A DNA stretch of 64,000 nt from Herminiimonas sp. (GTDB taxonomy: Bacteria > Pseudomonadota > Gammaproteobacteria > Burkholderiales > Burkholderiaceae_D), in contig JAQGMR010000004.1 in the NCBI GenBank assembly GCA_028292265.1, positions 62,001-126,000 on the forward strand, in the 5' to 3' direction. How positions within the stretch are numbered: the stretch's first letter is position 1; each line of letters opens with the position of its first letter. Below are positions 20,419 through 28,884 of the stretch, piece after piece. The notes under the pieces were generated by a model. That model did no database searches, was not told where the DNA came from, and worked only from the letters and a program-made list of their open reading frames with translations. Position numbers and translations under genes: made by a program.

Positions 20419-20949
20419 ATGTCCAACCGCACAGCCACGCTGCGTTCCGTACTGATCACCGTCGCCGTCGGGCTGCTGGTCGGTTTCCTGCTCTGGAAGG
20501 CCTACCATGTGTGGCGCCCGGTAACGGACAATGCGATTGCCGCGGTGGTCAGCACCCGTAACGCACTTTTTCTGGCCAGTATTCTGGGCGGGTTTGGACG
20601 CGCAACGCTTCTGCTGGTTGGCATCATCATGATCCTGCGGTCATTGACGGGCGGGCTGATACTTGGTCTGGCGGTCGGGCTGGCCTTGCCCCGCATGCGC
20701 CACCGCCGCTTGCTGTGTTATTCGGTGCTGGCATGGCCGGCTGGAGTCTGGTGCTGGGCCGCGATCAACGCCAGATGGGCCGGTACCGGGCCGAAGGCAG
20801 CGAAGGCGCTTGCTCTATGGGAAAGTCGTGGCGAATACATGCTGGAAGCCTTCTACATCTACACCGTGTTTTTTGCGTTGCTTGTCCTGGTCTACTTTGT
20901 CGTAAGGCAGTATGAGATTGCACGGCATCATGAGGTCGCCAACGCATGA
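20419..20949 (+). CDS. Hypothetical membrane protein
   Basis: The 176-residue protein has about four hydrophobic helices (residues 10-28, 45-80, 87-110, 140-165) and no known motif. It starts 12 bp after rep. Its TGA overlaps the ATG of the next small ORF as ATGA, so it heads a coupled chain that ends in slyX. Function is unknown. Confidence 0.7.
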   Translation: MSNRTATLRSVLITVAVGLLVGFLLWKAYHVWRPVTDNAIAAVVSTRNALFLASILGGFGRATLLLVGIIMILRSLTGGLILGLAVGLALPRMRHRRLLCYSVLAWPAGVWCWAAINARWAGTGPKAAKALALWESRGEYMLEAFYIYTVFFALLVLVYFVVRQYEIARHHEVANA

Positions 20950-21089
20950 GCACCGAGGCGAACCAGCGGTCCATTCGAGAGCTGCACGGCCGAAGAACCG
21001 CGGCTGTCGCTTCGCTGGCTCCTGCCACGCAGGGTTTTGGCAACCACATTGCCGCGGATTGCGGCCGAATCACTGAGGCCGGCGAATGA
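20946..21089 (+). CDS. Small ORF coupled between membrane protein and slyX
   Basis: This 47-codon frame begins at the ATGA overlap with the preceding gene and ends at a second ATGA overlap with slyX. An exact double overlap is a pattern expected of translationally coupled genes and unlikely by chance. The peptide is hydrophilic, basic at the N-terminal half (RSIRELHGRR), and matches nothing known to me. The frame could also be a passive translational bridge with no functional product. Confidence 0.5.
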   Translation: MSTEANQRSIRELHGRRTAAVASLAPATQGFGNHIAADCGRITEAGE

Positions 21090-21295
21090 ACCTTGAAGAG
21101 CAATTGGGAGATGCGCAAGTCCGACTTGCCGCACTCGAAGACCTGGTTGAAACACTAAACCGCACGATATACCGGCAACAAACCAGGCTGGATGAAATCG
21201 AATCGCTATGCATGGCGCTGGTTCGGCGCCTGAAGGACGCGGAAACCGGTTCCGGGGACCAATCGCCCGGGAATGAACGACCGCCACACTACTGA
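21086..21295 (+). CDS. slyX: SlyX family protein
   Basis: This 69-residue coiled-coil protein has the family layout: a helix with LxALE...ET-LN, QQ-L, and the typical C-terminal PPHY ending, all visible. Family function is not defined despite its name. The ATG lies inside an ATGA overlap with the small ORF upstream. Confidence 0.9.
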   Translation: MNLEEQLGDAQVRLAALEDLVETLNRTIYRQQTRLDEIESLCMALVRRLKDAETGSGDQSPGNERPPHY

Positions 21296-21349
21296 AGGAA
21301 ACAGCGAGCGATTGCGGTTTATTTAAATTGTCGCCCCGCGGATACCTGC

Positions 21350-21664
21350 ATGACCAACACCACTGACCCCACAGATGATGAGCTGCGCTTGCGGCTCAAC
21401 CTGGAAACCGCGCAGATGCCGTGGTCCGAGCTGCAGCGCTGGTTCGCTTCGGGAAACATGATTGCTGTCGGGTCCTCGCTCGACCTGGTAGAGGTCGCCG
21501 TTCGTATCGCGCGAGACGACACGGCTCTCATACAGCAGTGGATGGTCGAAGGCTTGCTGGCAAAAGTCAGCGATGCGCAAGCGGAAGCCTGGCTTGCGGC
21601 GGACGCCATGCCATGGACGGTTGTAGTCCGTCCATGGATTCTGGTTCAGCTTCGGCTGTCTTGA
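21350..21664 (+). CDS. DUF2288 family protein
   Basis: The 104-residue cytosolic protein matches the DUF2288 pattern: LNLETAQMPWSELQRWFASGNMIAV near the start, then DLVEVAVRIARDDTALIQQWMVEG and a WTVVVRPWILVQ end. No catalytic residues are known for the family. It follows slyX by 54 bp on the same strand and may be co-transcribed. Confidence 0.82.
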   Translation: MTNTTDPTDDELRLRLNLETAQMPWSELQRWFASGNMIAVGSSLDLVEVAVRIARDDTALIQQWMVEGLLAKVSDAQAEAWLAADAMPWTVVVRPWILVQLRLS

Positions 21665-21685
21665 TCGGGTAATTCGCGCTTCCGG

Positions 21686-22159
21686 TCAATGCAGGCGGCC
21701 GCGGTTTGGAGGCGTGGTGCTGCTGGTTCCGGTGGGCAAATCCCTCCGTGACAACTCGCCTTCTGGCGAATCCTCGGCATCGACATCGTCGTCCAGCCCC
21801 TCGACACCCTCTGCGCTGATGTCCTCAATGTCATCGATATCAATATCGTCGCCGTCCGCAAACAGGGTGTCGCGTCCCGCTGCGGCGGTTTCCCCGGTGC
21901 CCGAGGAATCGCTGTCGCTGTCGAGGTTGGCATCGCCAACATCCGGGCCTGCACCGCGGCCCCTGCTGCCGCCCTCGGGAGCCGACGTGTTGCCGCTGTC
22001 GAGGTCCAGGCCGACGTCTTGTGAGAAGCCATCGCCCCCCTGCAGGTCGCTGCCGGAGTCGGACGTGTCGCTGGGGCCGAGCGCGCCGGTGCCGTGTCCC
22101 GTGCCGAGCTGACGGTCGGGGAGGTTGAAGTTGTCTGGGTCGAGTGTGCTTCCTGCCAT
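21686..22159 (-). CDS. Acidic low-complexity hypothetical protein
   Basis: The ATG at 22159 with CAGGAGA upstream gives 157 residues. The sequence starts MAGSTLDPDNFNLPDRQLGTGHGT and continues as an Asp/Ser/Gly-rich, strongly acidic stretch with an IDIDDIEDISAEG segment, then a short basic tail. It is probably intrinsically disordered and soluble. Nothing suggests an enzyme. The extended frame to 22423 overlaps the dinB promoter and is not used. Confidence 0.65.
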   Translation of the reverse strand: MAGSTLDPDNFNLPDRQLGTGHGTGALGPSDTSDSGSDLQGGDGFSQDVGLDLDSGNTSAPEGGSRGRGAGPDVGDANLDSDSDSSGTGETAAAGRDTLFADGDDIDIDDIEDISAEGVEGLDDDVDAEDSPEGELSRRDLPTGTSSTTPPNRGRLH

Positions 22160-22373
22160 GAGAGTCTCCTGTTCAAGTTGCCCTGCGAATGCGGCGCGAC
22201 CAGATTTGGCGGCGCCAACGTGGATGTCGGTGTTAGAAGAAACACACTGAAGCGAGTTCAATGCATCCCGCGTTTCTTTCAACGGCGCGTCGTGCTTCAC
22301 CGTCGGCAATTGACCGGTAAAATGCAGCTTCCCCTTGCTCCAGCTTCCCCTAGCGCCTGTCTCACCCCTCCAC

Positions 22374-23465
22374 GTGAACTTCGCGATCGCCGCAGCGCCT
22401 CCACCACCCCTTCGCAAAATCATCCACTGCGACTGCGACTGTTTCTATGCCGCGGTAGAAATGCGCGACGATCCGACGCTGCGAAATCGTCCGCTCGCGG
22501 TCGGCGGCAGGGCGGACCAGCGGGGCGTGATTGCAACCTGCAACTACGAGGCGCGCCGCTTTGGCGTACGGTCCGCGATGGCCACGTCGCAGGCGCTGCA
22601 GCGCTGCCCGGATCTGATAGTGCTGCCGCCATCAATGGAGAAATACCGCGTTGCGTCGCGCGAGATACTTGCGATCTACCGCGCGTATACGGACCTGGTG
22701 GAACCGCTCTCACTTGACGAAGCCTATCTCGACGTCACGCAGTCAGACCAATGCCAGGGGAGCGCTACGTTAATTGCGCAGCAAATCCGGGAACGCATCG
22801 TCGACGCCGTTGGCATTACCGCCTCGGCCGGGATTGCGCCAAACAAGTTCCTGGCCAAGATCGCCAGCGACTGGAACAAGCCCAACGGGCAGTTCGTAAT
22901 TCGTCCGCATGAGATCGATGCTTTCGTCGCCGTTCTGCCCGTCGACAAATTGCACGGCGTCGGCAAGGTCACTGCCGCCCGCCTGCATCGACTTGGCGCG
23001 AAAACCTGCGGCGACTTGCGCAACTGGCCTCTACCGCAATTGCAGCATCACTTCGGCAAATTCGGGGACCGCCTGTATGAACTGTGCCGTGGCATCGACC
23101 AACGTGAAGTCAGCAACAACCGCGAGCGCAAATCAGTCAGCGTCGAAGAGACTTATGTGACCGACCTGCCGGATCTCGCCACCTGCCAACAGCGCTTGCC
23201 GGAAGTGCTACGGACATTGGTTGAGCGGGTCAGGCGCGCAAAAGCGGAGCGCAATATTGACAAACTTTTCATCAAGCTCCGCTTCGCTGACTTCCAGCGG
23301 ACGACAGCAGAGTGCGTTGGAACCAGGCTTGATGTTGCCGTTTTTGAACGACTTTTGGCAACGGGATTTGAGCGCGGAAAGCGCCCGGTGCGACTGATGG
23401 GAGCCGGCGTACGGGTGAGCGACGGCCATGCCGGCGAACAGCCCGAATTATTTGAGAACGAATGA
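22374..23465 (+). CDS. dinB: DNA polymerase IV
   Basis: This is an error-prone Y-family translesion polymerase of 363 residues. Palm residues are visible: [19 protein letters not shown] (first metal Asp) and [10 protein letters not shown] (Asp-Glu pair). The thumb HhH region ([28 protein letters not shown]) and a little-finger domain follow. The first motif reads HCDCDCFY where Escherichia coli has HVDMDCFF. The start is taken as GTG at 22374; TTG 22335 is an alternative. The C-terminus ends EQPELFENE, reminiscent of a clamp-binding QLxLF motif. Confidence 0.92.
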   Translation: MNFAIAAAPPPPLRKIIHCDCDCFYAAVEMRDDPTLRNRPLAVGGRADQRGVIATCNYEARRFGVRSAMATSQALQRCPDLIVLPPSMEKYRVASREILAIYRAYTDLVEPLSLDEAYLDVTQSDQCQGSATLIAQQIRERIVDAVGITASAGIAPNKFLAKIASDWNKPNGQFVIRPHEIDAFVAVLPVDKLHGVGKVTAARLHRLGAKTCGDLRNWPLPQLQHHFGKFGDRLYELCRGIDQREVSNNRERKSVSVEETYVTDLPDLATCQQRLPEVLRTLVERVRRAKAERNIDKLFIKLRFADFQRTTAECVGTRLDVAVFERLLATGFERGKRPVRLMGAGVRVSDGHAGEQPELFENE

Positions 23466-23538
23466 TGCGATCGCATTCGGCGCGCAACCAAATCCAGAAT
23501 TTCGACCTGTAGAATGGCCGATTTTTCGGACGACTTCC

Positions 23539-24450
23539 ATGTGGTTCAAGAACCTTCAGATTTACCGACTTCCCCGCGACTGGTCCATGACGCCCGACCA
23601 ACTCGAAACGAAACTCGCACCGCAGGCATTCGTCTCCTGCACCAGCCTTGAAAAGCAAACCCAGGGATGGATTCCTCCTCGCCATGAAGGCAAGCTGGTC
23701 CACACCGTGAACCGCCAGATGATGATTTTGCTGGGCACGGAAAAGAAGCTGCTTCCGGCCACGGTGATCAACCAGGTTGCCAAGGCCCGCGCAGCGGAAC
23801 TGGAAGAACAGCAGGGCTTCAAGCCGGGCCGCAAGCAGATGAAGGAAATCAAGGAGCAGGTCGCGGATGAGTTGTTGGTCAAGGCCTTCAGCATCTTCAG
23901 CAATACCTGGACCTGGATCGATCCTGTCAATGGCTGGCTGGTGGTTGATTCATCAAGCCCGTCCAGAGCGGAAGATGTTTTGAAGCTGCTTATCCAGGCG
24001 ATCGACCGCTTCCCGATGGACACCCTGCGCGTCGCCCGCTCGCCCGTCTCGGCCATGACTGACTGGCTTGTGGCGGATGAAGCGCCCGGAGGCTTCACCG
24101 TTGACCAGGACACCGAATTGCGCTCACAGGGCGAGGGCAAGGCAACGGTCCGCTATGTGCGCCACACGCTCGAAGCAGAAGACGTGCGCCGCCATATCGC
24201 CGCCGGCAAGCAATGCACACGCCTCGCCATGACCTGGGCCGACAAGGTGTCGTTCGTGCTGACAGAATCACTCGCCGTCAAGCGCGTTGCGCCACTGGAC
24301 GTCTTGAAGGAAGACGACGTCACCTCAAAAGACGAGGACGAACGTTTCGATACCGACATGGCCCTCATGACCGGCGAACTGGCCCGCATGCTGGCGGATC
24401 TGGTGGAAGCGCTCGGCGGCGAGATGCAGGAGTTGAAGAAGGTGGCATAG
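23539..24450 (+). CDS. rdgC: Recombination-associated protein RdgC
   Basis: RdgC forms a DNA-encircling ring and modulates RecA. The ATG at 23539 ([15 protein letters not shown]) is the family start and gives 303 residues, the normal length; the longer frame from 23428 is not used. Conserved blocks include [26 protein letters not shown] and [15 protein letters not shown]. It follows dinB on the same strand by 73 bp. Confidence 0.95.
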   Translation: MWFKNLQIYRLPRDWSMTPDQLETKLAPQAFVSCTSLEKQTQGWIPPRHEGKLVHTVNRQMMILLGTEKKLLPATVINQVAKARAAELEEQQGFKPGRKQMKEIKEQVADELLVKAFSIFSNTWTWIDPVNGWLVVDSSSPSRAEDVLKLLIQAIDRFPMDTLRVARSPVSAMTDWLVADEAPGGFTVDQDTELRSQGEGKATVRYVRHTLEAEDVRRHIAAGKQCTRLAMTWADKVSFVLTESLAVKRVAPLDVLKEDDVTSKDEDERFDTDMALMTGELARMLADLVEALGGEMQELKKVA

Positions 24451-24455
24451 GGCGA

Positions 24456-24745
24456 CGGGACTCGCCTTCATGCTGCAGGCCGCCGATTCCCTTGCAGGGG
24501 AATCGCTTCGACTCCCGCCGAAAGCCGCGCAGGCGGCTTTCTCCCCTCCACCAAAGAAAAACGCCCGCTTGCGCGGGCATTTTGTATTTGGCGGAGTGGA
24601 CGGGACTCGCCTACGTTCCGCAGGCCGCCGATTCCCTTGCAGGGGAATCGCTTCGACTCCCGCCGAAAGCCGCGCAGGCGGCTTTCTCCACCCCACCAAA
24701 GAAAAACGCCCGCTTGCGCGGACGTTCTGTATTTGGCGGAGTGGA
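24456..24745. repeat. 145-bp tandem repeat beside tRNA-Asp
   Basis: Two near-identical units, 24456-24600 and 24601-24745, repeat with a period of 145 bp. The second runs into the tRNA-Asp gene. The end of unit 1 holds a fragment of the tRNA 3' end (GGCGGAGTGGA at 24590-24600), continued by CGGGACTCG at the start of unit 2. Each unit carries three hairpins: GATTCCC/GGGGAATC, GAAAGCCGC/GCGGCTTTC, and GCCCGC/GCGGGC followed on the minus strand by a T run, which is a terminator for the tRNA. The array looks like duplication of a tRNA 3' end plus its terminator. Confidence 0.85.
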
Positions 24746-24810
24746 CGGGACTCGAACCCGCGACCCCCGGCGTGACAGGCCGGTATTCTAACCAACTGAA
24801 CTACCACTCC
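24734..24810 (-). tRNA. tRNA-Asp (GTC)
   Basis: The minus strand from 24810 folds as a full tRNA: acceptor GGAGTGG / CCACTCC, D arm with GTTCAGTTGGTTAGAA, anticodon loop with GTC (CCTGTCACG), T arm GGGTTCGAGTCCC, discriminator G and an encoded CCA at 24736-24734. Confidence 0.97.
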
Positions 24811-25059
24811 AGATGCTTTCCGCTGCGTAAAATCTTGCTGCAGAAGCGGCCGAAGTCTACAGCAAATTGGATTTGCGTTACAACTAATTTGCGCGGACGG
24901 GGCTCTCGAAGCACGGACGCCCCCGCTATTGCATGGCAGGGCGAGCGCTGTCTCGCTGCGATATACAGACGGAAAGAATTCGTACAGAATTAAGCCCTAT
25001 CCTCAACCTGGCGCCGCATACTCGCGCAAATCGCTGACCACTCCGGGAGCACAAACATA

Positions 25060-25530
25060 ATGAAACACTACGCCGCCATATTCTCGGCCGCGGTTCTGCT
25101 TGCGGGCTGCGCATCACCAACCTCGCGCGTTGAACTGACCTCGACCGAGCGGATGCAGCCTGGTCCCGCCGCGATATCGAGCGCCGGCACGGTTGAATCG
25201 TACAAGCAGGACATCGCACAACGCATTTCGCAGGTCAACTCCACGCACGTGCACAGCCAGAGGCCGCAGGCCCTCCTGCGTTCCGTCATTGTGGTTCGTT
25301 ACACCGTAGATGGCGAGGGTCGGCTCCTGCGCAGCGAAATTCAGCGCAGCAACCATGACCGCGATACCGAGGCACTTGCGCTCTCCACTCTGCGCAAGAC
25401 CGCGCCTTTTCCAAAGCCGGCGCCCCACCTGCTTCACAATGGCCGACTTGATCTCTCCGAGTCCTGGCTCTTCGATAACGACGGTCGCTTCCAGCTACGC
25501 TCCATTGCGCAAGCGCAGAAGAACGAATAA
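25060..25530 (+). CDS. Lipoprotein with TonB-like C-terminal domain
   Basis: The 156-residue protein starts with a lipoprotein signal (MKHYAAIFSAAVLLAGC, lipobox LLAGC with Cys at 17). Residues 75-140 (VIVVRYTVDGEGRLLRSEIQRSNHDRDTEALALSTLRKTAPFPKP) match the TonB C-terminal fold, in which a P-F-P turn is typical. It lacks the TonB transmembrane anchor and proline-rich spacer, so it is probably a periplasmic lipid-anchored protein and not an energy transducer. GGGAG lies upstream of the ATG. Confidence 0.75.
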   Translation: MKHYAAIFSAAVLLAGCASPTSRVELTSTERMQPGPAAISSAGTVESYKQDIAQRISQVNSTHVHSQRPQALLRSVIVVRYTVDGEGRLLRSEIQRSNHDRDTEALALSTLRKTAPFPKPAPHLLHNGRLDLSESWLFDNDGRFQLRSIAQAQKNE

Positions 25531-25567
25531 CAGTGCCTGATTGTTTGCGCAGGTTGGCTGCGCCACC

Positions 25568-26362
25568 ATGAACGTCGGCTATTTCCTGACCAATGCGGTG
25601 AGCGCGGTGCTGCTGCCGCCGCTTGACCTGGTCCTGCCGTGCGCGGCAGGCTTCTTTATGCGCCGGCGATGGCCGCGCCTTGGCACCGCCTTGTGCCTTG
25701 GCTCGCTCGTGCTGCTCGTGATTGTTTCAACTACCGCCGGGTCGCGCCTGCTTGCTGTGCCGCTGGAAGAGATGGCGCCCCCGCTTAATCTGGTGGATTC
25801 ACGAGAAGCCGGCGCCATCATTATTCTCGGCGGAGGGCGGTCCCGCATGTCGCCCGAATATGACGAGCAGGACCAACCCAGCCTGCCGACGCTGGCGCGG
25901 CTGCGCTATGGTGCCTATCTCTACCGCCAGACAGGCTTGCCGCTACTGGCCTCGGGGGGCATGCCGGACGGTTCCGGCAAGTCAGAAGCGGCTGTGATGG
26001 CAGAAGTCATGCGCGAGGACTTCGCCACGCCGGTGAAATGGAAAGAGCAAAGCTCTGACAACACGGCCGAGAATGCGCGAAATTCCGCAGTCATTCTGAA
26101 GAAGTCTGGCGTGCGGAGGGTGCTGCTAGTCACGGACGCGCTCCACATGGCGCGCGCCACAATGGCATTCCGCATGGCCGGGCTGGAGGTGGTGCCGGCG
26201 CCCACTGCCTTCCGGACCGCCGCGCCACTTACAGAGATGGACTTTGTTCCCGATGCCGGAGCCTTGGCGACCACGCACTATGCGATGCACGAGTGGATCG
26301 GCATCGCGTGGTATTGGCTGCGGCACGGTCACTCGGGTAGCCTGGCGCAAGAGAAGGCATAG
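25568..26362 (+). CDS. YdcF/DUF218 family membrane protein
   Basis: The 264-residue protein has two N-terminal membrane helices (about 5-25 and 33-55) and a periplasmic DUF218 domain. Domain motifs are AIIILGGGR, ARLRYGAYLYRQTGLPLLASGG, SSDNTAENARNSAVIL and VRRVLLVTDALHMARATMAFRMAGL. Members such as ElyC/SanA act in envelope integrity, but the reaction is unclear. The ATG at 25568 is preferred to a TTG at 25541. Confidence 0.85.
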   Translation: MNVGYFLTNAVSAVLLPPLDLVLPCAAGFFMRRRWPRLGTALCLGSLVLLVIVSTTAGSRLLAVPLEEMAPPLNLVDSREAGAIIILGGGRSRMSPEYDEQDQPSLPTLARLRYGAYLYRQTGLPLLASGGMPDGSGKSEAAVMAEVMREDFATPVKWKEQSSDNTAENARNSAVILKKSGVRRVLLVTDALHMARATMAFRMAGLEVVPAPTAFRTAAPLTEMDFVPDAGALATTHYAMHEWIGIAWYWLRHGHSGSLAQEKA

Positions 26363-26531
26363 CTGTCAGCACGGGTCGCAGCAGTGGCGTGAGGCTTGCG
26401 GTCCAGTGTTAATCGGACATAGACATAGGCAGGTCGCCGCGATATGCCGCGCCCAACGCCCCGCCACCCCCGGAGTTGCGGAACCCCGCCCGGACAAAAA
26501 TCCGCGCCGACGCAATTACCGCCACCGACCC

Positions 26532-27350
26532 TCAATCAATGAAGGAACGGATGGCGCTCATGAACAGATCCGGATCCTGCAATTGCGGCACGTGGGCGCA
26601 GCCGCGCAGCAAATGAAACCGCGCATTCGGCAACCCTGCGGCCAACTCTTCCGACATGCGTGGCGGCGTGGCCTCGTCATGTTCTCCTGCCATAACCAGC
26701 GTTGGCACTTTCATGCCGCCAAGCTGATCCCGCAAGTCAAGCGAACTGAGCGCGGCACAGGCTGCGTGGAACGTCGCCGGGTCGACTGCGATGAAGCGCT
26801 CCCGTCGCTCTGCAATCAGCGCCGGATTTGCCGCCTGAAACTCGGGCGCAAACAGGCGCCGCATCGCAATGTCGGCGATGCCAGTCAGTCCTTTTTCTTT
26901 CGCATTGGCGGACATGCCGCGGAATGCCGCCCGTCCAGGCTCGTCGAACGCCGCGCCGCAATCCGCGAGCACCAGTTTTTGCGCAAGGGCAGGGTGCCGA
27001 ATCGCCGTCAATAAGGCAACGAACCCGCCATAGCCATTCCCGAGCAGAATCGGCTTTGTCGTAAAAGCGAACGCTTCGATGGCTGCCGCAACGCGATCCG
27101 CCACCGCCTCCAGCCGGCCCTCAACCCGGCCGGAAGCGCCGAAGCCAGGCAGGTTCAGCATCAGCACGCGGTGGGTCTGCGCCAGTTGTCCGATGATGCG
27201 GTCGAAGCTGGACGCATCCGCCAGCAGCGAATGCAGCAGCACGATCGGTGTGCCGTCGGTCTTGCCGCCAACGCGGCCGCTGACGCTGTCAGCGCCGACA
27301 GCCATGCTGACATCCTGGAACGTTGTTTCTTGTGTTGTGGTCATGCTCAT
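26532..27350 (-). CDS. Alpha/beta hydrolase-fold protein lacking the nucleophile Ser
   Basis: The 272-residue protein has the fold markers IVLLHSLLADASSFD (oxyanion region), LPGFGASG, a C-terminal acidic residue in AGEHDEATPP and His in GCAHVPQLQ. The nucleophile elbow reads GNGYGG, so Gly106 replaces the usual Ser (G-x-S-x-G). A hydrolytic mechanism is therefore doubtful. It is the last gene of the minus-strand unit GntR, aldehyde dehydrogenase, MFS, hydrolase; two bases separate it from the MFS gene. It resembles enol-lactonase-like proteins in overall sequence. Confidence 0.8.
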   Translation of the reverse strand: MSMTTTQETTFQDVSMAVGADSVSGRVGGKTDGTPIVLLHSLLADASSFDRIIGQLAQTHRVLMLNLPGFGASGRVEGRLEAVADRVAAAIEAFAFTTKPILLGNGYGGFVALLTAIRHPALAQKLVLADCGAAFDEPGRAAFRGMSANAKEKGLTGIADIAMRRLFAPEFQAANPALIAERRERFIAVDPATFHAACAALSSLDLRDQLGGMKVPTLVMAGEHDEATPPRMSEELAAGLPNARFHLLRGCAHVPQLQDPDLFMSAIRSFID

Positions 27351-27351
27351 T

Positions 27352-28716
27352 TCAAGCCTTTTTTAATCGTGCAGCGGATAGTCTTTCTTCTTCAATCTGT
27401 TCAAGGCTGCGCTGGCCGGACTCGACGCCCATGGTCAGCACCACGACGATCAGGATAACCAGCAAGCCGATCATCAGGGTAAGCACACCGCGGATGCCGT
27501 AGTTGGTGAACAGCGCCACCACGATGAACGGTGTGGCAATCGTCGCGCCGCGTCCCACCGTGTTGCAGATGCCAGATGCGCGAAGACGCACTTCGGTCGG
27601 GAACAGTTCTGGAATGTAGACGCCGAACAGCACGGCAACCAGGACATAGATCGGGACCGTCAGGCAAAAGCCGACAACGGGAAGCAGGATCGGGTCATGC
27701 ACGAACGGATAGATAAAACCGAACACGATCGCCGTCAACGCAGCAATCGATATCGTCGGCTTGCGGCCCCAGCGGTCTGCCGTAGCGGCGCCGATGAGGG
27801 TGCCGATCGGTGCGCCGATCGCCATCAGCATGGAATACTGAAACGAGGTTGCCATGGTCAAGCCTTGCTTGACGAAGAAGGTCGGCAGCCAGGTGATGAA
27901 GCCATACAGCAGCGTGTTGATGACCACCAAGGCGACGCAACCGACAATCATGCGCGGCAGCAGTGCTGGCGATAGCAGCGTAGACAGGCTGCGCGACGGC
28001 GCCGGTGCGGTGCTGAGAACCGGCGCAGGAAGTGGCGCGCCACCGGAGGCTTCGGCTTCGATCTTTTGCATCAGCGCTTCGGCTTCGGCGTTTCTGCCGA
28101 CGGACTCCAGCCAGCGCGGCGATTCCGGCAGCGACTTGCGCATATACCAGACCACAATGGCGCCAATGCCGCCAACCAGGAACATGGCGCGCCATGTGAA
28201 GGCGGGGATCAGGTAGGTGCCGAGCAGCGCCGCAACGGGCAGCCCGAGCACCACGTAGAACGAGGTGTAGCCGAGCCACTTGCCGCGCACTCGGGCCGGC
28301 ACGAACTCCGTCATGGTGGAGTAGCCCACCACGTTCTCCGCGCCGAGGCCGATGCCCATCAAGAGTCGCAGCCCAATCAGCACGGTCATGTTCGGCGCAA
28401 ACGCCGACAGGATAGACGCGCCGCCGAACAGCAACAGGTTGAACTGGTAGGTAAAGCGCCGGCCATAACGATCGCCGAGAAAGCCGGTCATGAAGGACCC
28501 GATCATCATGCCGACGAAGGTTGAAGAGACGAACGCAGCGTTTTGCGGCAGGGTAGAAAAGCCACTGTGCAGAGTGGAGCCCAGCACGGTCGCGGCGATG
28601 TAAATGTCGAAGCCGTCGAAGAACATGCCAATCGCAATCAATAGCATGATGCGACGGTGGAACGATGAGATCGGAAGCCGGTCCAGGCGGGCTCCGGTGT
28701 TGACGCTTGTGGCCAT
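27352..28716 (-). CDS. MFS metabolite:proton symporter
   Basis: The 454-residue protein has 12 predicted membrane helices in two halves joined by a cytoplasmic loop (about 215-250). The MFS loop 2-3 signature GFLGDRYGRR, FVPARVRGKWLGYTSF and the second-half GAATADRWGRK place it in the group of organic- and aromatic-acid importers related to sugar porters. The substrate is unknown; its neighbours suggest the same compound that the aldehyde dehydrogenase pathway handles. It is followed directly by the hydrolase gene. Confidence 0.88.
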   Translation of the reverse strand: MATSVNTGARLDRLPISSFHRRIMLLIAIGMFFDGFDIYIAATVLGSTLHSGFSTLPQNAAFVSSTFVGMMIGSFMTGFLGDRYGRRFTYQFNLLLFGGASILSAFAPNMTVLIGLRLLMGIGLGAENVVGYSTMTEFVPARVRGKWLGYTSFYVVLGLPVAALLGTYLIPAFTWRAMFLVGGIGAIVVWYMRKSLPESPRWLESVGRNAEAEALMQKIEAEASGGAPLPAPVLSTAPAPSRSLSTLLSPALLPRMIVGCVALVVINTLLYGFITWLPTFFVKQGLTMATSFQYSMLMAIGAPIGTLIGAATADRWGRKPTISIAALTAIVFGFIYPFVHDPILLPVVGFCLTVPIYVLVAVLFGVYIPELFPTEVRLRASGICNTVGRGATIATPFIVVALFTNYGIRGVLTLMIGLLVILIVVVLTMGVESGQRSLEQIEEERLSAARLKKA

Positions 28717-28884
28717 AATTTAACCCCTTATTGTTTTACTTCTTAGGTATAACGACTCCCGCCCCCAACCGGCCAGGTCTAGCCATGTGTTGCGCCTGCG
28801 CGCCCCACCTTGCTTAACTCTGGCCTCCTGCTACCACTTGCTCATTCATATGCTGCTTTTGTTGCAAATGCTTGCAACCGCGCC

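Noticed and set aside
24456-24745. Possible CRISPR-like array
   Set aside because: Only two long units without spacers, containing tRNA fragments and terminators; no cas genes nearby.
24213-24807. Long frames on both strands across the rdgC end and tRNA-Asp region
   Set aside because: They run through the 145-bp repeats and the tRNA, have no domain, and arise from the repeated sequence.
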